Part shown: positions 25,771 to 34,713 of the stretch, one piece after another
How positions within the stretch are numbered: the first letter of the stretch is position 1
Layout: each line of letters starts with the position of its first letter
Source: Caryophanon tenue
Lineage (GTDB): Bacteria > Bacillota > Bacilli > Bacillales_A > Planococcaceae
Direction of reading: 5' to 3'
Assembly: GCF_001700315.1 (NCBI RefSeq)
Contig: NZ_MASJ01000014.1
Coordinates: 1 to 64,000 of the forward strand
DNA: 64,000 bases
The notes under the pieces: model-generated
Told to the model about the DNA's origin: nothing
The model's input: the letters and a program-made list of their open reading frames with translations, nothing else
Databases searched by the model: none
Program-made: the position numbers and the translations under genes

Positions 25771-27288
25771 TTATAATTTAAACTCAATTGTTTCGCCAGG
25801 CCCCATTGGTAAACCAAGAAGTAACCAAACAGCGAATAAAATAATCCACATAATGGCAAAGAAAATTGAATATGGGATTAATGCAGAAATTAGTGTCCCC
25901 ATTTTAATGTTTTTATCGTATTTTTTCGCGAATGCTAATAACATTGCGAAGTACGCTAATAACGGTGTGATTGGGTTTGTAATTGAGTCACCCACACGAT
26001 ATGCCATTTGTGTAACGGCTGGTGAGTAACCTAAATACATAAACATCGGTACGAAAATTGGTGCAAGTAATACCCATTTCGCTGATGCAGATGCCATTAA
26101 TAAGTTCACCGTTGCAACGATAAAGATGAAGCCGATAAACATTGTGACACCATTTAATTCTAATGCTTGTAATGCTTCAGCACCTTTAATTGCTAAAATT
26201 GAACCGATGTTACTCCAGCTAAAGAATGCAATCATTTGTGCAGCTACGAATGCTAATACGATGAATGATGATAAATCTGACATCGCTTTAAACATCATAC
26301 CTGCTACATCACGGTCTGATTTAATTGTGCCAACGACCACACCATAAGCAATTCCTGGAATTAAGAATAGGAATAACATTAATGGTACGATACCCGACAT
26401 AAATGGTGATTGTAAGAACGCACCATTTTCACCGCGTAAAATACCGTTTTCTGGTCCAACCATTGCAACGATAATAGCAATGTATACAAGTGCTGTAATA
26501 CCAGCCCAACGTAAACCTTTTACTTCAAGTGGTGTTACTTTTTCTAAAGTTTCTTGTACACCTTCGTATTTACCAAAACGTGGCTCAACCACTTTTACGG
26601 TTACCCATGTTGCAACAATAATTAATAACACTGTCGATACAGCCATGAAGTAGTAGTTCATTGTTGCAAGACCTGTATAATTCGGGTCTACCATGTTCGC
26701 CGCTTCTTGTGTGATCCCTACTAATAAAACATCTAGTGACGTAATTAAAATATTCGCACTAAATCCACCAGCAATTGCCGCGTATGCTGCAACCATACCA
26801 ACTAATGGGTGACGTCCTACTGATAAGAAAATCATCGCAGCGATTGGTGGTAAGATGATGTACGCAGCGTCTGTTGCGATACTACCAAAAATCGCTGTAA
26901 AAATTAATACAGGCACGATTAAGTTTTTTGGCGCGCTTAACACCGTTTTCTTCATTAGTGCTGTAATTAATCCACTATGCTCAGCTACACCGATACCAAT
27001 CATTGCGACAATCACGATACCTAGTGGCGCGAAGCCTGTGAAGTTTGACACCATATTCGTTAAAATTTGATGCAAGCCTTCTTTAGACAGCAAGTTGACA
27101 ACTTCTAATGTGTCACCTGTTGCTGGACTTTTAGCCGTTAAGCCCATTTTATTAAAAATAAATGAGGCAATTAATACAAGTCCCGCCAATATTGCGAAAA
27201 TTGTAATTGGGTCTGGGAGCTTATTACCGGCTACCTCTACACCGTTTAAAAAACGGTCAATAAAAGATTTTTTTTGTTTCTTTTCCAT
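25771..27288 (-). CDS. AbgT-family transporter
   Basis: 505 residues from ATG 27288 with AGGAGGTG upstream; the GTG at 27297 is too close to it. About 12 membrane helices. AbgT features: IDRFLNGVEVAGNKLPDP at the N-terminus, FAPLGIVIVAMIGIGVAEHSGL, GSIATDAAYIILPP, GGFSANILI and GDSITNPITPLLAYF. The family includes p-aminobenzoyl-glutamate importers and sulfonamide exporters of the inner membrane; which applies here is not decided by sequence. Monocistronic. Confidence 0.92.
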   Translation of the reverse strand: MEKKQKKSFIDRFLNGVEVAGNKLPDPITIFAILAGLVLIASFIFNKMGLTAKSPATGDTLEVVNLLSKEGLHQILTNMVSNFTGFAPLGIVIVAMIGIGVAEHSGLITALMKKTVLSAPKNLIVPVLIFTAIFGSIATDAAYIILPPIAAMIFLSVGRHPLVGMVAAYAAIAGGFSANILITSLDVLLVGITQEAANMVDPNYTGLATMNYYFMAVSTVLLIIVATWVTVKVVEPRFGKYEGVQETLEKVTPLEVKGLRWAGITALVYIAIIVAMVGPENGILRGENGAFLQSPFMSGIVPLMLFLFLIPGIAYGVVVGTIKSDRDVAGMMFKAMSDLSSFIVLAFVAAQMIAFFSWSNIGSILAIKGAEALQALELNGVTMFIGFIFIVATVNLLMASASAKWVLLAPIFVPMFMYLGYSPAVTQMAYRVGDSITNPITPLLAYFAMLLAFAKKYDKNIKMGTLISALIPYSIFFAIMWIILFAVWLLLGLPMGPGETIEFKL

Positions 27289-27511
27289 GTCAAACACCTC
27301 CTATAACTTGTTTATTATAAAGAGTGTCTTCGAAAAATCTAACAATAAAAATTTTCTGAATTCTATGTTTTTATCTTATTTTTTCTGTTTTGTACTTATT
27401 TTCGCTATCATCTTTCATTTCATACTTATTTTCTGTTAATCTTCCAATTTTTTTGTAGAAAATGCAGTCGTTTCATTTTTATACATTTGTGGCGAAAATG
27501 TGGCGAAAAAC

Positions 27512-28039
27512 TTAGGGTGTATGTACCTCTATTTCATATACATACAAGTATGTTGTTTTACCGTCAGATACAATTGTTTTTTCATAGTGGAGCCCATTTT
27601 TCTCCGCAATGCGCATGGAAGCGATGTTATGCGCCGTAATTTGCGATACAAAGCGCTCAATCTCCCATTCTTCTACTGCATATTGTACAAGTGCGGCTGT
27701 CGCCTCAGAAGCATAGCCTTGTTGCCAATAACGCGGATGTATCCAATAGCCAAGCTCAATTTCAAAGCAATCATCAATTAGCTGTGCAACGAATCCTGCA
27801 TGTCCTATATAAGCACCACTTTCTTTTTCGACAAGGGCATGCAAGCCGTATTCGTCAAAATTCGTATATTGTTGCTGCATACGTGCTAAAAACTGTTGTG
27901 CGTACTGCTTATCTTGTGGCAAACCAGTCCCAATTGTCGCCATAACAGCTGCGTTCGTAACAAGCTCTTCAATAAACGGCAAGTCACGAACCGTATAGCG
28001 TTGAAATAATAATCTTTTTGTTTCAAGTTGTAAAGGCAT
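27512..28039 (-). CDS. GNAT acetyltransferase, RimJ/RimL type
   Basis: 175 residues starting LQLETKRLLFQRYTVRDLPF. Acetyl-CoA-binding region: IELGYWIHPRYWQQGYASEATAALVQYA, with the Q-x-x-G-x-A loop, and HNIASMRIAEKNGLHYE near the C-terminus. These are hallmarks of ribosomal-protein-acetyltransferase-like GNATs, many of which act on other small substrates. It lies 13 bases after the Sir2 gene on the same strand, a plausible acetylase/deacetylase pair. Confidence 0.88.
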   Translation of the reverse strand: MPLQLETKRLLFQRYTVRDLPFIEELVTNAAVMATIGTGLPQDKQYAQQFLARMQQQYTNFDEYGLHALVEKESGAYIGHAGFVAQLIDDCFEIELGYWIHPRYWQQGYASEATAALVQYAVEEWEIERFVSQITAHNIASMRIAEKNGLHYEKTIVSDGKTTYLYVYEIEVHTP

Positions 28040-28052
28040 TTAGTTCTTCCTT

Positions 28053-28757
28053 CTATAGTAAGAGTTCGTCTAGTTGCGCTAAAATTTCACCAGCTTTCCC
28101 GTAAAACGTAGCATCAAATTGCTGGTCGTTCGAGGCTGGCTCTAAATTAATATAAATTAGTTTACCTGTTGTCATACTTGGCAGTTGGTTAACGGGATAG
28201 ACGCTTAAACTTGTTCCAATCACAAAGACGATATCTGCATGACGAATGGCTTGTATCGTTTTCTCCCAAGCTTCTTCTGGTAAGTACTCACCAAAGAGTA
28301 CAACATTCGGACGTAATGCTCCACCGCATGTACATCGAGCTTCGTTTAAAAAGCGTGTCGCATCGTCATACTGCTTCCCACAAGATTGGCAACGTGTTGT
28401 TTCAATATTGCCATGGAGTTCTGATACATGCGTTGCACCTGCTTTTTGGTGTAAACGATCGACATTTTGTGTCGCAATATGCGTAACTCTTTTTTGTTGT
28501 TGCCATTTTGCTAAAATATAATAGCCATTATGCGGTGTGACATCCACTAATGCTTGTATTCTTGCTCTATAAAATGATTGAAATAACGCATAATTTGACT
28601 TTAAAGCTTCTACCGTAGCAACAGTTAATGGGTTGACTTGTTGCCATCTCCCTTCTTTTGAACGAAAATCAGGAATCCCACTTTCTGTCGACATGCCCGC
28701 ACCTGTTAACACAACAATAGATGTTGCTTGTTGGATCCAATCTATCACGTTTTTCAT
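28053..28757 (-). CDS. Sir2-family NAD-dependent protein deacetylase
   Basis: 234 residues from ATG 28757, nine bases after AAGGAGGG (the ATG at 28784 precedes this SD). Sirtuin motifs: VLTGAGMSTESGIPDFRS, THIATQNVDRLH, catalytic His in ELHGNIE, a four-Cys zinc site (CQSC and CTC), NVVLFGEYLPE, and VIGTSLSVYPVNQLP. It removes acyl groups from lysines using NAD. Very like Bacillus SrtN. Probably co-transcribed with the GNAT gene downstream. Confidence 0.93.
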   Translation of the reverse strand: MKNVIDWIQQATSIVVLTGAGMSTESGIPDFRSKEGRWQQVNPLTVATVEALKSNYALFQSFYRARIQALVDVTPHNGYYILAKWQQQKRVTHIATQNVDRLHQKAGATHVSELHGNIETTRCQSCGKQYDDATRFLNEARCTCGGALRPNVVLFGEYLPEEAWEKTIQAIRHADIVFVIGTSLSVYPVNQLPSMTTGKLIYINLEPASNDQQFDATFYGKAGEILAQLDELLL

Positions 28758-28784
28758 TTTATCTATCCCTCCTTTTGTTTTCAT

Positions 28785-28937
28785 TGTAACATTTTGTTAT
28801 TATGAAAATTTTTAGAATGATTAAGAAAAATAATAATACCTGCATATGCTAACATTGGCGCTGTTTTTGTAACATACTCGTCATGAAGATGAATTGCACA
28901 ACAAAAGGGCTTTTTTATATACTGTATTTGACAAAAA
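28785..28937. other. intergenic, nothing assigned
   Basis: AT-rich spacer upstream of Sir2; presumably holds its promoter. No ORF with a ribosome binding site. Confidence 0.4.
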
Positions 28938-29025
28938 TATAATACACATATTGTAAAAATGAGAAATCGTATTTACGCGAGAAGCATCGGATAGATTGGC
29001 CTATCCGATGCTTCTCGCTTTTTTT
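28938..29025 (+). ncRNA. candidate short transcript ending in a perfect 18-bp terminator hairpin
   Basis: A TATAAT at 28938-28943 (and a TTGACA at 28928) is followed within 40 bases by an 18-bp perfect stem, 28977-28994 with 29001-29018, a 6-base loop and seven T residues. No gene lies between, so any transcript from this promoter would be only about 70-80 bases and mostly hairpin. Alternatively the hairpin is a barrier or attenuator for transcription toward the acetate symporter operon 530 bases downstream. Confidence 0.45.
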
Positions 29026-29416
29026 ATTGTATTCCATGTAAAATTAAACCTTGAATTAGCGGAAATTCACCTTTAAACAGTCTATCTCCGCCGTCAAAAC
29101 ACATAAAACAGAAAATAAAGGCCTCCAAGTACATAAAATTGTTTTATTTTAAAAGAAAACCCCCTTTTTAATGTGGAATATTTCCGCTCCCTCATCTTCT
29201 GTACTAGTACAAAATAACATCCAACTTTTACTACATGTATATCATATGTTATTAAAAAATCCCACACAAAATAACTACTTTAAGAAGGTTTTTTGTCAAT
29301 AAACTCCTCAAAGTTGTTTTGATATTATTTCACACGTGCTATTATTCGGATTTCGAACTTTTTTCATAAAACCGTAAAAATGCGTCTAAAATAGCTAATT
29401 TAAACATCTGTATTCA
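29026..29416. other. intergenic, nothing assigned
   Basis: AT-rich, no convincing ORF or RNA element. It forms part of a 530-base leader region before the first DUF485-symporter operon. Confidence 0.4.
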
Positions 29417-29430
29417 TGTAAGTGTTTTCA
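29417..29430 (+). promoter_or_regulatory. cre-like site (CcpA) upstream of first acetate symporter operon
   Basis: TGTAAGTGTTTTCA differs at one position from the cre consensus TGWAANCGNTNWCA. It also overlaps an 8-bp inverted repeat (TTTTCAGA / TCTGAAAA at 29425-29444). Located 124 bases before the DUF485 gene. Confidence 0.5.
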
Positions 29431-29553
29431 GATGAGTCTGAAAATTAGTATTGCATTATAGCTAAATTCCTTCTAAAATAAATTTCATACCTAGAGATAA
29501 CGTAGAAATTTCAAGGTGTTACACAGATTTATTTTACATAAGGGGGAATTTTC

Positions 29554-29874
29554 ATGGCAAACAAACCAGTGGAAACGATCAACTATGATGCAATCGACAA
29601 AATGGAGTCATTTAACCATTTTGTTAAGAAGAAAAATACGTTTCTTTTCAGCATCGCAGGGGCATTTTTAACATTTTATATTCTGCTTCCTATACTCGCA
29701 TTCACGTCTGTACTACAACAAAAATGGATCGGCAACATTACAGGTGTATGGATTTATAGTGCAGCATTATTCTTAATGACAATTGTGCTTTGTACAGTAT
29801 ATATTCGCAAAGCGTCACAATTCGATGCAGAAGCCGCAAAAGTAATAGCGGAGTTCCAGCAAGGGGGTAAATAA
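29554..29874 (+). CDS. ywcB: DUF485 membrane protein (YwcB-like), copy 1
   Basis: 106 residues behind AAGGGGGAA. Starts with a soluble NYDAIDKMESFNHFVKKKN segment and has two membrane helices (about 33-55 and 66-88) typical of DUF485. It is translated just ahead of the symporter gene (one base gap), the same arrangement as Bacillus ywcB-ywcA and E. coli yjcH-actP. DUF485 partners are thought to accompany the acetate symporter; the molecular role is unclear. Confidence 0.9.
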   Translation: MANKPVETINYDAIDKMESFNHFVKKKNTFLFSIAGAFLTFYILLPILAFTSVLQQKWIGNITGVWIYSAALFLMTIVLCTVYIRKASQFDAEAAKVIAEFQQGGK

Positions 29875-29875
29875 G

Positions 29876-31426
29876 ATGGATTTAGTAACAGTTGGCTTTT
29901 TCGTAGGGATTGTAGGTTTAACATTAATTGTCACGTATATCGCGGCCAAAAAAACATCGTCAGCATCTGACTTCTATACAGCTGGTGGTGGACTAAAAGG
30001 GTGGCAAAACGGATTTGCGATTGCTGGTGACTATTTATCAGCAGCAGCGTTTTTAGGGGTATCCGGTGCTATCGCTTTAACAGGTTTTGATGGTTTCTTC
30101 TTCTCAGTAGGTTATGTAGTAGCAAACTTAGTTCTTTTATATATTATCGCAGAACCAATGCGTAACTTAGGACGTTTCACATTAGCAGATATGTTAACAG
30201 CACGTTTTAATGAAAAACGTATTCGTGGTGTAGCAGCAGCAAGCACAATTACAATCGTTATTTTATACATGATTGCTCAATTAGTAGGCGCAGGCGCACT
30301 TATTAAATTATTATTCGGTATCGAGTACTGGTTAGCGGTTTTAATCGTAGGAGTTATGATGACAACCTATGTATTATTCGGTGGTATGACAGCAACATCT
30401 TGGGTTCAAATTATTAAAGCAGGTCTTTTACTATTCGGTACGGGTATGTTAGCCGTATTAGTATTTATGAAGTTTGACTTCAACTTAATGACAATGTTCG
30501 ATACAATCGCACAAGATCATGGTGAAGAATATTTAGTACCTGGTCAAAAGTATACGTCAACACTTGATTCAGTTTCAATGATGATGGCATTAGTACTTGG
30601 TACATCTGGTTTACCACATATTTTAATGCGTTTCTTCACAGTAAAAGATGCAAAAACAGCTCGTTCTTCAATTTCTTGGACAACTTGGATTACAGCGATT
30701 TTCTTCTCATTAACAATTTTCTTAGGGTTCGGTGCTATGCACTTCGTAGGTATCGACCAAATTATCGCAGAAAGTGCTGCTGGTAACACAGCTGCCCCAC
30801 TACTTGCAGAATATTTAGGTGGGAACATTATGTTATCGTTCATCGGTGCAGTAGCGTTCGCGACAATTTTAGCAGTAGTATCTGGTTTAGTATTAACAGG
30901 TGCTTCAGCGATTTCACATGATATTTACGGTGAAATTATTAAAGATGGTCAATTAACAGAGAAACAACAAGTATTAGCTGCACGTATCGGTTCAATTTCA
31001 ATCGCAGTTATCTCGATTTTCTTAGCATTAGGCGCTCAAAGCTTAAACGTATCATTCTTAGTATCATTTGCATTCTGTATCGGTGCTTCAGCAAACTTAC
31101 CAGTAATCATTTATACAATTTACTGGAAAAAGTTCAACTCAACTGGTGCAGTTACAGCAATGACAACTGGTTTAGTATCATGCTTAATTTTAGGGGCAAT
31201 GGGTCCAAATATTTGGAGCCCAACAGGTAACGCTATTTTTGTAGGTGACCCACTTGTAAACTTAGCAGTACCAGCAATTATTACAATTCCACTTGGCTTC
31301 TTCGCAGGTTGGTTAGGTTCTGTAATTGGTGCGAAGAAAGTCAACCAAGCAGAAGCTGAAAAGATTTACAAAGAGATTCGAGTAAAAGCAAACACAGGTA
31401 TTGCAGTACAAGACGTATCTCACTAA
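29876..31426 (+). CDS. ywcA: cation/acetate symporter of the SSS family (ActP/YwcA), copy 1
   Basis: 516 residues, about 13 membrane helices. Motifs: SDFYTAGGGLKGWQNGFAIAGDYLSAA near the N-terminus, MTATSWVQIIKAG, LPHILMRFFTVKDAKTAR and SGLVLTGASAISHDIYGE. The family couples sodium entry to acetate and other short-chain monocarboxylates. A close paralogue with the same small partner lies 1 kb downstream. Confidence 0.93.
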   Translation: MDLVTVGFFVGIVGLTLIVTYIAAKKTSSASDFYTAGGGLKGWQNGFAIAGDYLSAAAFLGVSGAIALTGFDGFFFSVGYVVANLVLLYIIAEPMRNLGRFTLADMLTARFNEKRIRGVAAASTITIVILYMIAQLVGAGALIKLLFGIEYWLAVLIVGVMMTTYVLFGGMTATSWVQIIKAGLLLFGTGMLAVLVFMKFDFNLMTMFDTIAQDHGEEYLVPGQKYTSTLDSVSMMMALVLGTSGLPHILMRFFTVKDAKTARSSISWTTWITAIFFSLTIFLGFGAMHFVGIDQIIAESAAGNTAAPLLAEYLGGNIMLSFIGAVAFATILAVVSGLVLTGASAISHDIYGEIIKDGQLTEKQQVLAARIGSISIAVISIFLALGAQSLNVSFLVSFAFCIGASANLPVIIYTIYWKKFNSTGAVTAMTTGLVSCLILGAMGPNIWSPTGNAIFVGDPLVNLAVPAIITIPLGFFAGWLGSVIGAKKVNQAEAEKIYKEIRVKANTGIAVQDVSH

Positions 31427-31440
31427 GTCATTACAAAAAG

Positions 31441-31480
31441 AAATATCCTTCAGCCATTACAACGGCTGAAGGATATTTTT
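31441..31480. terminator. convergent terminator (ATCCTTCAGC hairpin family)
   Basis: AAATATCCTTCAGCC / GGCTGAAGGATATTT with an 8-base loop and T-tail, between the symporter and the minus-strand HAD gene. Confidence 0.9.
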
Positions 31481-31614
31481 GTTAAACCACATAACGGACG
31501 CCTTTTCACAGGTAAAGTAGATGTGCCGATTTAACATCTTTAAAAGCTCCTGCGTATACTTTATCGCAGAACAGCATTGCTAGCCTTACTGAAGTCACCG
31601 CTTTATCGACTCCA

Positions 31615-32253
31615 TCAATTCATTTGAAAGTGCTGCGCAACAATTTGTGGCAAGTCATCGATGTGCTTAATTAAATACGTTGGCTTCGCGGCTACTAATA
31701 ACGGCTCTGCATCGTAGCCCCAACTTAGTGCAACTACTGGCACATTCACTTTATGACACGCCTCAATATCTCGCATTTCATCGCCAATATACAACATACT
31801 TTGTGTAGGGATGTTTTGCTCTTTCATAAACTTTTTCAACATGCTATCCTTCCCAAAAATCTTACTAGATGTTAAAATTTCTTCAATTCCTTCTATATGA
31901 TGCTGCTTGAAAAATGCTTCGATATTTGTACGTTTATTACTCGAAATCACGGCAACCTGATAGCCTTCATGAATAAAGTGCTCTATGGTCTCACGTACGC
32001 CTTCTTTTACGGTCACAAGCGCCATCTGTTCACGATATATTTTATAAATGCCTGGCATAATAATTGGTAGTTTGAACAATGGGAAATTATACATCGCTGC
32101 ACGTTCTTTAATCGTATATTTTAAAAGTGATGGTACATCCTCTAAACGAAGCGGTGTAAAATGAAATTTTTTCGCTGCTACATTCCACGCATGAACGAGC
32201 GCTTTTGTTGAATCAACAAGCGTTCCATCAAAATCAAATACAATATATTTCAT
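31615..32253 (-). CDS. HAD-family phosphatase (phosphoglycolate phosphatase-like)
   Basis: 212 residues from ATG 32253, seven bases after AAGGAGAG. HAD motifs: FDFDGTLVDS (nucleophile Asp), VISSNKRTNI (motif II), KKFMKE lysine, and YIGDEMRDIEACHKVNV (motif IV). A helical cap between motifs I and II makes it a C1-cap enzyme. Substrate unknown. It sits, on the other strand, between the two symporter operons, so duplication of those operons was not a simple tandem event or the gene was inserted later. Confidence 0.88.
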   Translation of the reverse strand: MKYIVFDFDGTLVDSTKALVHAWNVAAKKFHFTPLRLEDVPSLLKYTIKERAAMYNFPLFKLPIIMPGIYKIYREQMALVTVKEGVRETIEHFIHEGYQVAVISSNKRTNIEAFFKQHHIEGIEEILTSSKIFGKDSMLKKFMKEQNIPTQSMLYIGDEMRDIEACHKVNVPVVALSWGYDAEPLLVAAKPTYLIKHIDDLPQIVAQHFQMN

Positions 32254-32450
32254 CCAATCTCTCCTTGTTTTTTTCATATTTCACCATGTTACACGAATTC
32301 AATTAAAAGAAATAGATTAAAACAAAATAATTGCCGTCTATGTGTAATCCCTTTCAACCACAAAAACAGTAGAAACCTTATTTTATCTTGTTAATACGCT
32401 TTTTTTCTACTAGAAATCGCTTTCTCTTTCAAATTTTTAAAATAATTTTA

Positions 32451-32479
32451 TTGCAATTTTGTGAACGTTATCATAAGAT
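32451..32479 (+). promoter_or_regulatory. promoter with a cre site in its spacer, second symporter operon
   Basis: TTGCAA (32451-32456), a 17-base spacer and TAAGAT (32474-32479) form a sigma-A-type promoter. The spacer contains TGTGAACGTTATCA (32460-32473), matching the cre consensus at 13 of 14 positions. CcpA bound there would block RNA polymerase, that is, glucose repression of acetate uptake. Confidence 0.7.
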
Positions 32480-32556
32480 GAAATTGTAGCTAACATGTTA
32501 CAGAAATTATGCAACATAAAGCAGAAAATTTTAAATCACAAAGGGGTGGATGAATG

Positions 32557-32886
32557 ATGGCACAAGTGAAGCATGACATCGTAGATTACGATAAAATCGC
32601 AGCACAACAATCGTTCAAAGATTTAGTAAAACGTAAAAAAGGCTTCCTTTGGACAATTACAGCAATTTTCTTAATTGCGTACATGTTATTGCCAATTTTA
32701 ACGTCTTACACAGATCTGCTACACCAAGAGGCATTCGGGGGAATCTCTTGGGTTTGGATCTACGCAGCTGGTCTATTCATTATGACATGGAGCTTATGTC
32801 ACTTATACGTGGCAAAAGCAAATAGCTTCGATAGAGAAGCGCAAGCAATCATTGATGAGTATGTAACAAATGGAGGTGCTCGTTAA
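32557..32886 (+). CDS. DUF485 membrane protein (YwcB-like), copy 2
   Basis: 109 residues from ATG 32557 (an ATG at 32554 is also possible; GGGGTGG upstream). It shares with copy 1 the DYDKIAAQQSFKDLVKRKKGF start, two helices and the ending with a charged tail. Its stop overlaps the next start by one base (TAATG). Confidence 0.9.
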   Translation: MAQVKHDIVDYDKIAAQQSFKDLVKRKKGFLWTITAIFLIAYMLLPILTSYTDLLHQEAFGGISWVWIYAAGLFIMTWSLCHLYVAKANSFDREAQAIIDEYVTNGGAR

Positions 32887-34448
32887 TGAATGATATTTCG
32901 ATTACAGCGGTCTTGTTCTTCGTTTTAATTGTAGGTTCAACACTAGTCGTTACATGGTGGGCGTCTAGACGTACATCATCCGCTTCAGACTTCTATACAG
33001 CTGGTGGTGGTTTAACAGGGTGGCAAAATGGTTTAGCCATTGCTGGTGATTACTTATCAGCCGCTTCATTCTTAGGGATTGCCGGGTCTATCGCATTGTT
33101 TGGGTTCGATGGATTCTTCTTCTCAATTGGTTACTTAGTAGCCTACTTAGTTGTACTTTATATCGTAGCCGAGCCATTACGTAACCTTGGTAAGTTCACA
33201 TTAGCAGATATGATTACTGCTCGTTTTAACACACCAAAAGTTCGTGGTACGGCAGCACTTTCTACAATTACAATCGTATTATTCTATATGATTGCTCAAT
33301 TAGTAGGTGCAGGCGCACTTATTCAATTATTATTAGGCATTGACTACTGGATTTCAGTTTTATTAGTAGGTGTCATGATGACAACTTACGTATTATTCGG
33401 TGGTATGACAGCAACATCTTGGGTACAAATCATCAAAGCAGGTCTTTTAATGATTGGTACATTAATTATTTCATTCTTAGTATTAGCAAAATTCGACTTT
33501 AACATTTTCACAATGTTCAAAGAAATGGCGACTGTTACTGAACACGGTGCAGCCTACTTAAATCCAGGTCTTCGTTATACAAATGGGTTAGACACAATCT
33601 CAATGATGATTGCCTTAGTACTTGGTACAGCAGGATTACCACATATCTTAATGCGCTTCTTCACAGTAAAAGATGCTAAAACTGCTCGTTCTTCAGTAAT
33701 TTGGGCAACATGGCTTGTAGGTATTTTCTACGTGCTAACAATCTTCTTAGGCTTCGGTGCAGCAGCATTCGTCGGAACAGATGCAATTGTAGCAGCGAAC
33801 CCAGCTGGTAACATGGCGGCTCCATTACTTGCTGAAGTACTTGGTGGCGACATTTTATTCTCATTCGTATGTGCGGTAGCATTTGCGACAATCTTAGCAG
33901 TAGTAGCTGGTCTTGTATTATCAGGTGCCTCTGCCCTATCACATGATATTTACGCAGAAATCGTGAAAAAAGGAAATATTACTGAGAAAGAGCAAGTAAT
34001 GGCTGCTCGTATCGGTTCAATCACAATCTCTGTTATTTCTATCTTATTAGCATTAGGTGCGCAAACATTAAACGTAGCGTTCTTAGTATCATTAGCATTC
34101 TGTATTGCGGCTTCGGCAAACTTACCAGTAATTATTTACACAATTTACTGGAAAAAGTTCAACTCAACTGGTGCGATTACAGCGATGTTAACAGGTTTAA
34201 TTTCAGCATTAGTTCTTGTAGCATTATCACCAAATGTTTGGAATCCAGTAGAAGGTGCAGCAATCTTAGTTGGTGAAGCTATCTTCCCATTAGGTAACCC
34301 AGCCTTAGTCTCTGTACCACTTGGCTTCTTAGGTGGTTATATTGGTTCATTAATTGGCGGTAAACAATCTGCTGATGAAGAAAAGAAATTCCGTGAAGTC
34401 GATGTAAAAGCGAACACAGGTATTTCTGTACAAGATATTTCTCACTAA
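32886..34448 (+). CDS. cation/acetate symporter of the SSS family (ActP/YwcA), copy 2
   Basis: 520 residues, aligned with copy 1 over its whole length including SDFYTAGGGLTGWQNG, GGMTATSWVQIIKAGLL and the C-terminal VKANTGISVQDISH. Divergence is greatest in the loop between helices 5 and 6 and near the C-terminal helices. GGAGG lies upstream. The two copies could differ in substrate or affinity, with this one more clearly under catabolite repression. Confidence 0.93.
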   Translation: MNDISITAVLFFVLIVGSTLVVTWWASRRTSSASDFYTAGGGLTGWQNGLAIAGDYLSAASFLGIAGSIALFGFDGFFFSIGYLVAYLVVLYIVAEPLRNLGKFTLADMITARFNTPKVRGTAALSTITIVLFYMIAQLVGAGALIQLLLGIDYWISVLLVGVMMTTYVLFGGMTATSWVQIIKAGLLMIGTLIISFLVLAKFDFNIFTMFKEMATVTEHGAAYLNPGLRYTNGLDTISMMIALVLGTAGLPHILMRFFTVKDAKTARSSVIWATWLVGIFYVLTIFLGFGAAAFVGTDAIVAANPAGNMAAPLLAEVLGGDILFSFVCAVAFATILAVVAGLVLSGASALSHDIYAEIVKKGNITEKEQVMAARIGSITISVISILLALGAQTLNVAFLVSLAFCIAASANLPVIIYTIYWKKFNSTGAITAMLTGLISALVLVALSPNVWNPVEGAAILVGEAIFPLGNPALVSVPLGFLGGYIGSLIGGKQSADEEKKFREVDVKANTGISVQDISH

Positions 34449-34467
34449 TTTTTGATAAATTGCCTAT

Positions 34468-34519
34468 AACCCGCTCGATTACTTGTTTTTGCCGGCAAGT
34501 AATCGAGCGGGTTTTTTTG
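34468..34519 (+). terminator. intrinsic terminator
   Basis: An 18-bp perfect stem (AACCCGCTCGATTACTTG with its complement) and a T7 tail after the second symporter gene. Confidence 0.95.
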
Positions 34520-34630
34520 TCCTTTTTTATGTAGATTTTGTTATATATATGTGAAAGTTTTTAGAAAAAGAGCTCCTTGGTTAGAAACTACTTTTTTCAT
34601 TTATAAAATATAAAGTCGGATAAAATATTT

Positions 34631-34653
34631 TAAATAGTAACTATTACGATTTG
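34631..34653 (+). promoter_or_regulatory. Zur box 1
   Basis: TAAATAGTAACTATTACGAT plus TTG matches the Bacillus Zur operator (TAAATCGTAATNATTACGAT plus TTA) at all but three defined positions. It ends three bases before the TTGACA -35 element. Confidence 0.82.
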
Positions 34654-34655
34654 TG

Positions 34656-34684
34656 TTGACAAGCACTTTTCATTCGTGTTACAT
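34656..34684 (+). promoter_or_regulatory. promoter of the zagA-like gene
   Basis: TTGACA (34656-34661), 17-base spacer, TTACAT (34679-34684). It is flanked by two Zur boxes, which implies zinc repression. Confidence 0.7.
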
Positions 34685-34686
34685 TT

Positions 34687-34709
34687 CAAAGCGTAAATAT
34701 TACGATTTA
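34687..34709 (+). promoter_or_regulatory. Zur box 2
   Basis: A second copy, with CGTAA.TATTACGATTTA matching the consensus right half perfectly. It lies just downstream of the -10 element. Confidence 0.82.
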
Positions 34710-34713
34710 TATT

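Noticed and set aside
28053-28521. Antisense ORFs within the Sir2 gene
   Set aside because: Low-complexity shadow frames opposite a fully conserved sirtuin.
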